Origin: a virus
Direction: 5' to 3' (one strand)
DNA: 38,676 bases
Virus record (IMG/VR): IMGVR_UViG_3300045996_001824
Coordinates: 1 to 38,676 of that record
Shown piece after piece: positions 5,939-11,796 of the stretch. Both the position numbers and the translations under genes were made by a program. Each line of letters opens with the position of its first letter. Within the stretch, counting starts at the first letter, position 1. The notes under the pieces were generated by a model. That model was not told the origin of the DNA and did not search any database. It saw only the letters and a list, made by a program, of their open reading frames with translations.

Positions 5939-6316
5939 ATGGCTCTCGCCCTCTCACTCGAGATTGAGCCGAGTCCGCGCCTCGCGAGTGTGGATGCGCT
6001 GATTCTGGCCTTCGCGTGGCGTCCGCGTCTGCGCGCGCACTGCTGCGATGTTCCGCGGCCGTGCAGATGGATCTCCTGCAAGCACAACACGTTTTTGGAT
6101 ATCAACGTCGACACCGGCGAGCTGATATTCAATCACCCGGGGCTCGAGCCTGACGAGGTTCCAGCGGAGTCCAGCTGCGTGCTGGATATCGTGGCTGCGC
6201 ATCCCGAGGGCATGACCTGGCCAGAGGTCGGCGCTGTGCTCGGCGTGACGCAGCAGCGCGTGCACCAACTAGCGGTTCGTTCGCTAGGCAAGCTGCATCT
6301 GGTGGTGACCCCGTGA
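5939..6316 (+). CDS. Sigma-region-4-like HTH protein (125 aa)
   Basis: The C-terminal 35 residues (GMTWPEVGAVLGVTQQRVHQ then LAVRSLGKLHLV) match the HTH of sigma-70 region 4, which recognises -35 boxes. The N-terminal part has a Cys group (CCDVPRPCRWISCKHN) followed by a short beta segment, NTFLDINVDTGELIFNHP. I recall this two-part architecture from delta-proteobacterial proteins annotated as sigma-factor-like. It may act as a transcription regulator of the downstream operon; regions 1-3 of a real sigma factor are absent. The stop overlaps the next GTG. Confidence 0.65.
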   Translation: MALALSLEIEPSPRLASVDALILAFAWRPRLRAHCCDVPRPCRWISCKHNTFLDINVDTGELIFNHPGLEPDEVPAESSCVLDIVAAHPEGMTWPEVGAVLGVTQQRVHQLAVRSLGKLHLVVTP

Positions 6317-6657
6317 GCGCGCTCACGCCCAAGCTCGTCGCCGAGCAGCTGCAGTGTTCTGTCCGCCAGGCGTGCCGCGTGATGCGTGCGGCCGGCGGCT
6401 TCTACGTTGGCAAGTCCCGATCTGAAAACCTGAGAGTTACCGAGGAGCAATTACGCACATGGCAAGAGGGCTCAAACCAGGCTTCTACCGTCGGGGCAAA
6501 GTCATCTGGACGCGGGACCCTGTCTCTGGCGAGCGCACATCGACGCGCTGCACAGACCCCAAAGCCGCCGAGCTCTGGAAAGCCGAGCGTGAGCGACTTG
6601 CAGCCAATCCCAATTACGCAGCCTCGACCAAAGCGACGGTCGGCCGCTGGGTGCTGA
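6313..6657 (+). CDS. Excisionase-like HTH protein (114 aa), overlapping the integrase gene
   Basis: GTG start in a GTGA overlap. Residues 1-53 (LTPKLVAEQLQCSVRQACRV ... VGKSRSENLRVTEEQLRTWQEG) look like a MerR/excisionase winged helix-turn-helix. The remaining 60 residues are Ser/Pro-rich and encoded in the same bases as the first 66 codons of the integrase in another frame. Position directly before int supports an Xis (directionality) role. The long tail may be non-essential or a consequence of lost stop codons. Confidence 0.55.
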   Translation: MSALTPKLVAEQLQCSVRQACRVMRAAGGFYVGKSRSENLRVTEEQLRTWQEGSNQASTVGAKSSGRGTLSLASAHRRAAQTPKPPSSGKPSVSDLQPIPITQPRPKRRSAAGC

Positions 6658-7691
6658 AGACCATGGAGCACAAGGCGGGTTCACGGGCTGGAGGCACCTT
6701 GCACATGTACAAGGTCAAGCTGGGCCACGTCGTTCGCCTGTTCGGCGCTGAGGCCCCGCTCTCCACCATCACGCCGGGAGCCGTGGACGAGTACGTGCGT
6801 TCGCGCTCCAAGGAAGGCGCTTCGAACAGCACCATCAAGCGCGAGTTCACCTGCCTGGTGCAGATGCTCAAGCTCGCCAAGCGGGCGGGGGAGTTCGCGG
6901 GCGACCTCTCCCAGCTGCTCCCGGTCGGCTTCTCCGCCAAGTACGAGCCCACCAAACGGATCCTCCGACGCGAGGACTTGGCGGCTCTGCTTGCCGCGCT
7001 CCGGAACGACACTGAGCGCGCCTGGCTGTGCCTGGCCCTCTCCACCGGCGCCGACGTCGGGGACATCGAGCGGGCGCTCCCCGAGGACTACGACCCGGTG
7101 CACAAGGTGTTCCGCGTGCGCGGGACCAAGACGGTGGTCCGAGACGCAGGCGTGCCCATCCTCCCGCTGTTCGAGGACCTGTTCGCCTTCGCGCTGCCCC
7201 GGCTGCCCATCAGCTGGCCCCGTGCCTCCAAGGGCATCGGCGAGGCCTGCAAGCGCGCCAAGCTCCCGCACCTTTCCCCCAAAGACATCCGCCGCACCGC
7301 GGCCAGCTGGCTCATTGCCGCTGGCGTGGACCAATCACTGGTCAGCCGATTCATGCGCCACAGGAACGACACCATGGTCCGGATGGTATACGGGCAGCTT
7401 CAGCCCCAAGAATTGGGTCGACTTATCCAGGCCCAGTCCGGTACAGAAAAAGCACAGTTTTCAGAAAACACCCGTGGCCCCTTGGCGGAATTGGCAGACG
7501 CAGGGGACTTAAAAGGCCATTCTGCAGACTCGATATCTGCGAATCTCCGACGAATCGCACGACTGAAGAGGCCTAAACAGGCCTCACCCGGCACGGTAGT
7601 CAGTACAGAAACGGCACACTCGCCAGCAGCGTACGCGCTGGCGTTTGCCGCGGAAAGACTGCTCTCCGTTGCCGGGGGTTCCCGTGTCTGA
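6459..7691 (+). CDS. int: Tyrosine integrase (410 aa) carrying attP inside its 3' end
   Basis: The N-terminal arm-binding region (about 1-60), core-binding region (about 65-160) and catalytic domain (about 170-320) are visible. Motifs are RGTKTVVRDAGVPI, PKDIRRTAASWL with Arg278, MRHRNDTMVRMVYGQL with His301 and catalytic Tyr311. At the usual Arg-I position (TG-x-R) there is TGAD (Asp199), and the H of HxxR is Lys275, so the active site is atypical. Residues about 340-352 are encoded by a tRNA-Leu-like sequence (attP core); after integration the last 58 codons would be replaced by host sequence without touching the catalytic domain. The host target is predicted to be a tRNA-Leu(TAA) gene. Confidence 0.92.
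   Translation: MARGLKPGFYRRGKVIWTRDPVSGERTSTRCTDPKAAELWKAERERLAANPNYAASTKATVGRWVLKTMEHKAGSRAGGTLHMYKVKLGHVVRLFGAEAPLSTITPGAVDEYVRSRSKEGASNSTIKREFTCLVQMLKLAKRAGEFAGDLSQLLPVGFSAKYEPTKRILRREDLAALLAALRNDTERAWLCLALSTGADVGDIERALPEDYDPVHKVFRVRGTKTVVRDAGVPILPLFEDLFAFALPRLPISWPRASKGIGEACKRAKLPHLSPKDIRRTAASWLIAAGVDQSLVSRFMRHRNDTMVRMVYGQLQPQELGRLIQAQSGTEKAQFSENTRGPLAELADAGDLKGHSADSISANLRRIARLKRPKQASPGTVVSTETAHSPAAYALAFAAERLLSVAGGSRV
7441..7456. repeat. Candidate integrase arm site P (16 bp)
   Basis: GTACAGAAAAAGCACA, matched at 14 of 16 positions by the copy at 7603-7618. The two lie in the same orientation on either side of the tRNA-like core, as arm-type sites do. Confidence 0.5.
7479..7514 (+). other. 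attP core: 5' half of a tRNA-Leu(TAA) gene
   Basis: The sequence reads as a bacterial leucine tRNA from the acceptor strand through the D arm (GGCGGAATTGGCAGACGC), the 5' anticodon stem GGGGA (7503-7507) and the loop CTTAAAA (7508-7514, anticodon TAA at 7510-7512). The next bases are GGCCA instead of the TCCCC needed to close the stem, so tRNA identity ends at the loop. The anticodon loop is a known crossover location for tyrosine integrases. The core lies wholly within the integrase reading frame. Confidence 0.82.
7568..7585. repeat. 7-bp inverted repeat GAGGCCT-AAAC-AGGCCTC
   Basis: A perfect palindrome with a 4-base loop between the att core and the right arm-type repeat, inside the int 3' end. 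It may be a binding site for an accessory factor or a hairpin in the int mRNA; no T-run follows. Confidence 0.5.
7603..7618. repeat. Candidate integrase arm site P' (16 bp)
   Basis: GTACAGAAACGGCACA, the partner of 7441-7456, 88 bp downstream of the tRNA-like core. Confidence 0.5.
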
Positions 7692-7878
7692 GCAGACGAC
7701 GATTCCGTGCCCGCACTGCTACGACGGGGGTGCCTGTCTGCCAGGCGGTTGTGGCGTCCCTGGGTGCCAGCGCTGCGGCAAGCTTTGCCCGACGTGTCTA
7801 GGTTCCTGCGAGATTCCTGCTCCTGAGCCTGAGCCCGACCTCTCCCTGAGCGACGCGAACGGGGGAGCTCATGGGTGA
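7684..7878 (+). CDS. Cys-rich zinc-knuckle protein (64 aa)
   Basis: The GTG at 7684 overlaps the int stop. Four CxxC-type groups occur in 50 residues (CPHC, CLPGGCGVPGC, CGKLC, CPTC), as in DnaJ-like or ribbon zinc knuckles, then an acidic Pro/Glu tail. It probably binds zinc and a partner; function unknown. It overlaps the methyltransferase start by 8 bases. Confidence 0.65.
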   Translation: MSEQTTIPCPHCYDGGACLPGGCGVPGCQRCGKLCPTCLGSCEIPAPEPEPDLSLSDANGGAHG

Positions 7879-8803
7879 GGGGCTGACCATTGGCTCGCTG
7901 TTCAGCGGGATCGGGGGCCTAGAGCTTGGCCTGGAGTGGGCTGGGCTCGGCCCCACGCTCTGGCAGGTCGAGCGCGAGCCCTTCTGTCGCGCAGTGCTTG
8001 CTCACCATTGGCCGAATGCAGAGAGGTTCGATGACGTCCGCAGTGTTGGAAAAGCAAGTCTCGCTCCCGTGGACATCATCTGTGGCGGGTTCCCTTGTCA
8101 GGATGTGTCCAGCGCGGGAAAGGGCGCAGGCCTTGCTGGAGAGCGCTCGGGTTTGTGGCGTGAGTTCGCTCGCATTCTTGGGGAGCTTCAGCCGCGCTGG
8201 GTCGTCGTCGAGAATGTTACGAGCGGTGCTCGAAAGTGGCTCGACGAGGTCGTGCGTGAGCTGGAGCAGCTTGGCTATGCTTGCTTACCGCTCCCGTTGT
8301 CCGCAAGCGATTGCGGCGCTCCGCACAGGAGGTCGCGAATCTTCATTGTTGCCCACGCTGACGGTGGCCGGGAACTACAACCGCAAGGGAGCGAGTCCGA
8401 ACAGTGGGGACGGGTTGAGAACAGCGCTGGTAATGCTGCCAACGCTGACGGCGACATCGTACGGGTCGAACAGTGGCGGAGCGAAACCGGGACACCACCG
8501 GTACTCGCTGCAGTCGATGGCGAAGTCGGGACGGTTGCCGACGCTGACGACGCGCGACGAGAAGGGCCCGGGCCCGGCGTCGAAGTCCAAGGGTGGCGGG
8601 ATCGATCTTCCGCAAACCCTTGGCGGTCACCTCAATCCGGATTGGTGCCGCTGGTACATGGGCTTCCCGGAGGCTTGGTTGGACGTCGAAGACGCGCACG
8701 TATTCGCGCGCTCGGGAACAGCGTCGTCCCGCAGTGCGCCGAAACAGTCGGCTGGGTAATTCGTGAGCTGATTGCTCAGGCAGGGCAGGCGTCCCATGTC
8801 TGA
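7871..8803 (+). CDS. C5 cytosine DNA methyltransferase (310 aa)
   Basis: Motif I SLFSGIGGLELGLEWAG, motif IV GGFPCQDVSSAGKG with the catalytic Cys, motif VI VVENV, motif VIII GAPHRRSRIFIV and motif X RALGNSVVPQCAE are all in this frame. It transfers a methyl group from SAM to C5 of cytosine, and probably protects phage DNA from host restriction; no partner restriction gene is present. The ATG follows GGGGGAG. The variable middle (about 8350-8700) also reads as a plausible methyltransferase segment in the +1 frame (repeated LPTLT, then GGHLNPDWCRWYMGFPEAWL), so the true protein path through this section is uncertain. Confidence 0.9.
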   Translation: MGEGLTIGSLFSGIGGLELGLEWAGLGPTLWQVEREPFCRAVLAHHWPNAERFDDVRSVGKASLAPVDIICGGFPCQDVSSAGKGAGLAGERSGLWREFARILGELQPRWVVVENVTSGARKWLDEVVRELEQLGYACLPLPLSASDCGAPHRRSRIFIVAHADGGRELQPQGSESEQWGRVENSAGNAANADGDIVRVEQWRSETGTPPVLAAVDGEVGTVADADDARREGPGPGVEVQGWRDRSSANPWRSPQSGLVPLVHGLPGGLVGRRRRARIRALGNSVVPQCAETVGWVIRELIAQAGQASHV

Positions 8804-9131
8804 GACAGACATCGTGCGCAGCATCCTGAAGGCGCTGGCGCTGCGCCGCGTGCTGGCATGGCGCGCCAACGCAGGCCTGTTGGTGCTCGGCAAGGGGGCA
8901 GACAAGCGCGTGGTCCGCGGAGCCCCTGCGGGCACGCCGGACATCATCGGGATTCTGCCAGGCGGCAGGTTCTTCGGCCTCGAGGTGAAGACTCAGACCG
9001 GCCGAGTGAGCCCGGCGCAGCACGCATGGGCCGACCGCGCCCGCGAGCTCGGCGCCCGTTACCAGGTTGTCCGGAGCGCACGCGAGGCGATCGCGGCGCT
9101 CGATTCGTGGATTCAGGAGGAGGCAGCGTGA
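8796..9131 (+). CDS. VRR-NUC family nuclease (111 aa)
   Basis: A PD-(D/E)xK fold of the VRR-NUC type: RGAPAGTPDIIGIL (Asp49), then FFGLEVKTQTGRVSPAQ with Glu63 and Lys65 as the E-x-K pair. The whole protein is the domain, the usual length for phage versions, which are structure-specific nucleases found with replication genes. The ATG overlaps the methyltransferase stop by 8 bases. It likely acts on branched or flap DNA during replication or recombination. Confidence 0.88.
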   Translation: MSETDIVRSILKALALRRVLAWRANAGLLVLGKGADKRVVRGAPAGTPDIIGILPGGRFFGLEVKTQTGRVSPAQHAWADRARELGARYQVVRSAREAIAALDSWIQEEAA

Positions 9132-9520
9132 ACGGCTTTGAGCGGAAGCAGTTGATCGAGGCGTGTGTGCGCGAGGCGGCGGATTACTACTTCGTGGCTC
9201 CGGCGGACGTCACGAGTCGCAGCCGGAACAAGTCGGCGGCGGCGGCCCGAGCGATGGCCATGGCGCTGCTGCGTCGGCGCTCCAGCTGGTCATTCCCCGA
9301 GATTGGGCTGGTGTTCGGCCGCGACCACACGACGGTCATTCACGCGGTCCGCAAGGCCGAGCGGGAGCTGTCCGACCGACTCGGCTGGAGCCCGCCAGCT
9401 CAGCCTGCAGCCGGTGGAGCTGACGTGTCGTCGCTGCTGCTCATGAAGCCGGCGACCGAAGAGACCTTGGAGCAATGGGAAGAGCGGATGGGGTTTTCTG
9501 GCTCGAAGGAGGTTGCGTGA
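9128..9520 (+). CDS. DnaA domain IV-like DNA-binding protein (130 aa)
   Basis: Residues about 10-80 match the C-terminal DnaA-box-binding domain: VTSRSRNKSAAAARAMAMAL, then WSFPEIGLVFGRDHTTVIHA and VRK, where the last part is the DnaA signature (residues 64-76). There is no AAA+ ATPase domain, so it can bind DNA but not oligomerise as host DnaA does. The GTG start overlaps the nuclease stop. Position before the initiator-like gene suggests a role at the phage origin or competition with host DnaA. Confidence 0.85.
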   Translation: MNGFERKQLIEACVREAADYYFVAPADVTSRSRNKSAAAARAMAMALLRRRSSWSFPEIGLVFGRDHTTVIHAVRKAERELSDRLGWSPPAQPAAGGADVSSLLLMKPATEETLEQWEERMGFSGSKEVA

Positions 9521-9789
9521 CGCGAGAAGAGGCTTTGGCGATCGAACGGATTGTCCACTGTGGGTGGCCACACGAGGACCCGAATCGTGACGAGGAGGCT
9601 TTCGTCCGAGTCATTGTCGGGCTGCAGTTCGCCGCGGTGCAGTGGGCGCTCACCCGGCTGCTGCAGACCGTGAAGGAGCGCCCGTCTGCATACGCGATCG
9701 CAGCGGAGGCAGCCAAGCGACCCTTTGGGCCATGGCCACGCTGTGCGGTTGGCGACCTGGTCGAGCGAGAGAGGCTGCGGCTGTCATGA
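9517..9789 (+). CDS. Hypothetical replication-region protein (90 aa)
   Basis: GTG start in a GTGA overlap. The product starts MTREEALAIERIVHCGWPHEDP and has two long helices (FVRVIVGLQFAAVQWALTRL, LVERERLRLS). No family is recognised. Its stop overlaps the ATG of the initiator-like gene (ATGA). Confidence 0.65.
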   Translation: MTREEALAIERIVHCGWPHEDPNRDEEAFVRVIVGLQFAAVQWALTRLLQTVKERPSAYAIAAEAAKRPFGPWPRCAVGDLVERERLRLS

Positions 9790-10823
9790 GAGATTGGGGC
9801 ACCTACCGAAAGCTGTACGACCATCTGCCGCCGTCGTTCGAGCGGCTGCCCTTTGCCGTGCGGTGCTTGTCGGCGGAGATACTCCGGCGCTGCGACCGAA
9901 ACGGCCGAATCATCATCGGGGATGCGCTCACTGACCAGCTCGTCGGCGACCTGGCGTTCCTGGTGCATGCGCACCCTGGTGAGGAGGCGTTCCTCAAGCA
10001 GGGTCTAGAGCTGTTGCTGCGGGAAACTTACCTCGAGTTCGAGGACGGCTACCTCACGATTCGGAACTTCGTTGACGCGCAGCGTTCAGACGGCGCTCGG
10101 GCTATGGCCCGCTCGCGTGCCAAGGCTCCGTCGAGTCCTAACAACCCGCAACCTGCTCCACCGTTACAACTGTTATCACAGTTACAACAGTTAGATGTTC
10201 GCTCCACTTCGTCTAATATCGTATCGTCTAGTTTAGTTTCTTCTGATCCGGATCCGGATCAACCTGACAGGTCGGGAGGCGCGCCCGCGGAGCCAGCCAA
10301 GCCGGAGCCGCAGCGGGTGGACCTGACCGATTCGGATCAGCACTCGCTGTGCCCGACAGACCTCGTCGAGCGCGCTGAGCGCCTCGGGGTGTTCGGCGAG
10401 CTGGCGGCGAGCCTCCATGTGCCGGTCGAAAGCCTGCGAGCCGAGGCCGAGGGCTACGTCCAGCACTTCGTGCTCGGGGCTGGGATTGGTCAGCAGGGCA
10501 ACCGCTGGATGCGCCGGCTCCGCGGGCAGCTGGTCAAGCGAGCCAAGGCGAACGAGCTCAAGCCGCTCGGCGCGCTGGAGCACGAACGGCAGCGCGGCGG
10601 CAGCGAGCCCGGACTCCCGACGGGGTGGTCCAGACACCCGGCGAACCCGGATTGGTACCTCGACGATCGGGGCGCCACCCGGAAGTGCCTGCCAGGCGAG
10701 CGCAGGGAGGTCTCAGGCATCGTTCGGCGCCCGGAAGGGGTCACGGGTCGGTCAACCCCTAGCGGCGCGCTTGTGGGCGACGTGGGCGCCTTGCTGACCG
10801 GCATTGGGAGGTCGGTGTCATGA
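9786..10823 (+). CDS. Replication initiator-like protein (345 aa), origin-like repeats inside the gene
   Basis: The N-terminal 100 residues (WGTYRKLYDHLPPSFERLPF, then CLSAEILRRCDRNGRI and DGYLTIRNFVDAQRSD) resemble the winged-helix DNA-binding part of phage initiators. A Ser/Gln/Asp-rich linker (about 115-165) is encoded by the AT-rich repeat cluster 10163-10260. The C-terminal part (DLVERAERLGVFGELAASLH, GNRWMRRLRGQLVKRAK) is helical and may contact a helicase or loader. This layout is that of lambda O: initiator with origin iterons in the middle of its own gene. No helicase, primase or polymerase gene is present, so host enzymes must be used. Confidence 0.6.
   Translation: MRDWGTYRKLYDHLPPSFERLPFAVRCLSAEILRRCDRNGRIIIGDALTDQLVGDLAFLVHAHPGEEAFLKQGLELLLRETYLEFEDGYLTIRNFVDAQRSDGARAMARSRAKAPSSPNNPQPAPPLQLLSQLQQLDVRSTSSNIVSSSLVSSDPDPDQPDRSGGAPAEPAKPEPQRVDLTDSDQHSLCPTDLVERAERLGVFGELAASLHVPVESLRAEAEGYVQHFVLGAGIGQQGNRWMRRLRGQLVKRAKANELKPLGALEHERQRGGSEPGLPTGWSRHPANPDWYLDDRGATRKCLPGERREVSGIVRRPEGVTGRSTPSGALVGDVGALLTGIGRSVS
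10163..10260. other. Candidate replication origin (iterons, AT-rich tract, GATC cluster)
   Basis: GTTACAAC is repeated at 10163 and 10181, 18 bp apart. AACTGT-TATC-ACAGTT (10168-10183) is a perfect inverted repeat and a second ACAGTT follows at 10187. An AT-rich stretch (10190-10244, with CGTCTA twice) stands out from the GC-rich surroundings, then three GATC sites lie in 16 bp (10245-10260). The combination lies in the initiator-like gene. Confidence 0.55.
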
Positions 10824-11038
10824 AGCGAAGAATCAAGACTCGGTGCCGGCGCGACAGCCGGCGCGAGCTGGTGCGGGTCTCTGGGCTCGCCGATGTGCGG
10901 GAGCGCTGGCGCGAGATGCCGTGGGCGCTCGGTGACGTCGGGGTCTGGAACCTGTTCAAGGTCCGAATTCCGCGCTCGATGCGTGGGTTCTACGCAGCGC
11001 AGTGCCGCATGGCGGCATCTGACGAGGTCCCATGGTGA
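10820..11038 (+). CDS. Small basic hypothetical protein (72 aa)
   Basis: ATGA overlap with the initiator-like gene. Very basic N-terminus (MKRRIKTRCRRDSRRELVRV), then WREMPWALGDVGVWNLFKVRIPRSM. It may bind nucleic acid; no family is recognised. Confidence 0.6.
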   Translation: MKRRIKTRCRRDSRRELVRVSGLADVRERWREMPWALGDVGVWNLFKVRIPRSMRGFYAAQCRMAASDEVPW

Positions 11039-11145
11039 GCCGCAACCTCCCCGAGGATCTACGGCGCAAGCTGGAGGGACTGCCGCCCGAGCTCGCCGAG
11101 GTGGTCCACCTGAAGGCCGGGAGTCCATCATTCAGGAGCTGCTGA
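11035..11145 (+). CDS. Very small ORF (36 aa)
   Basis: GTG start in a GTGA overlap; product MSRNLPEDLRRKLEGLPPEL then AEVVHLKAGSPSFRSC. The helical, charged start and coupled position suggest it is translated, but it is too short for a firm call and could be the remnant of a longer gene. Confidence 0.4.
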   Translation: MSRNLPEDLRRKLEGLPPELAEVVHLKAGSPSFRSC

Positions 11146-11149
11146 CGCC

Positions 11150-11518
11150 ATGAGAATTGCAATGGTTAGCGGGACGCGGCGCATGACGCGCGCTGGCGTC
11201 GTGAGTCAATGGTTGGACAAGCACGGACCTTGGGACCTTGTCGTGCACGGCGGGGCGACCGGCGTGGATGCCGAGGCGCAAGCCTGGGTCGATATCCACA
11301 AGGGCGTTCAGGCCGTCGTGTTCCCGTACCAGAAGCCGCTCGGGATTCGCGGCGGGCCCAGCCGGAACGGAACCATGTGCGATGTCGTCGCAAGGCTCTG
11401 GAACCGAGGGGAGCATCATGTCCGGTGCGTCTTCGTCCCCGACGACAAGAGCCGCGGGACTTGGGACTGCCACCGGGAAGCGCTGGAACTCTGCCTCCCG
11501 TCGGAGGTCCTCGAGTGA
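11150..11518 (+). CDS. SLOG/YspA-like nucleotide-binding protein (122 aa)
   Basis: A Rossmann-like SLOG (DUF2493/YspA-type) fold: beta-1 MRIAMVSGTRRM, the glycine-rich VVHGGATGVDAEAQAW motif, and the C-terminal GPSRNGTMCDV motif followed by CVFVPDDKSRGTWDC. SLOG domains bind nucleotides or nucleotide-derived signals; stand-alone phage members have no settled function. It is followed by a helical protein and then by a Tad2-like protein, all coupled by 4-base overlaps. Confidence 0.82.
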   Translation: MRIAMVSGTRRMTRAGVVSQWLDKHGPWDLVVHGGATGVDAEAQAWVDIHKGVQAVVFPYQKPLGIRGGPSRNGTMCDVVARLWNRGEHHVRCVFVPDDKSRGTWDCHREALELCLPSEVLE

Positions 11519-11796
11519 CCCCCAACGAAGCCCGAAAGGCCATCGAGGACCGGATGGCATGGCTTGCCTTGAAGCTCGAGAAAGACCCGGGCAGGCACAT
11601 GCTCAAGCGCGAGTGGGAGGCCCTGAACATGGTGCAGGGCATGCTCTATGCGCTCGGGGCGAACCAGGCCGGAGGCGAGGCGCGGCACCGCGAGGTGACA
11701 GAGCGCGTCGAGCGGTCACGTCAGCGATTCGACCAGCAACGACAACGGTGCACCTGCGAGCGATGTCCGGTGCACAGCACGGGAGACAAGACATGA
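11515..11796 (+). CDS. Helical hypothetical protein with Cys-rich tail (93 aa)
   Basis: GTGA start overlapping the SLOG gene. Two long helices (NEARKAIEDRMAWLALKLEK, then EWEALNMVQGMLYALGANQA), a charged coil and a C-terminal CTCERCPVH that could hold a metal. Unrecognised family. Likely co-translated with the SLOG and Tad2-like genes. Confidence 0.65.
   Translation: MTPNEARKAIEDRMAWLALKLEKDPGRHMLKREWEALNMVQGMLYALGANQAGGEARHREVTERVERSRQRFDQQRQRCTCERCPVHSTGDKT

Noticed and set aside
7479-7560. Functional tRNA-Leu gene
   Set aside because: The 3' half is missing: after the anticodon loop the bases do not close the stem and there is no T arm or acceptor 3' strand. It is an att core only.
7926-8759. 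A separate second methyltransferase gene in the +1 frame
   Set aside because: It lacks motifs I and IV in that frame and has no good start; it is reported as dual-frame behaviour of one gene instead.
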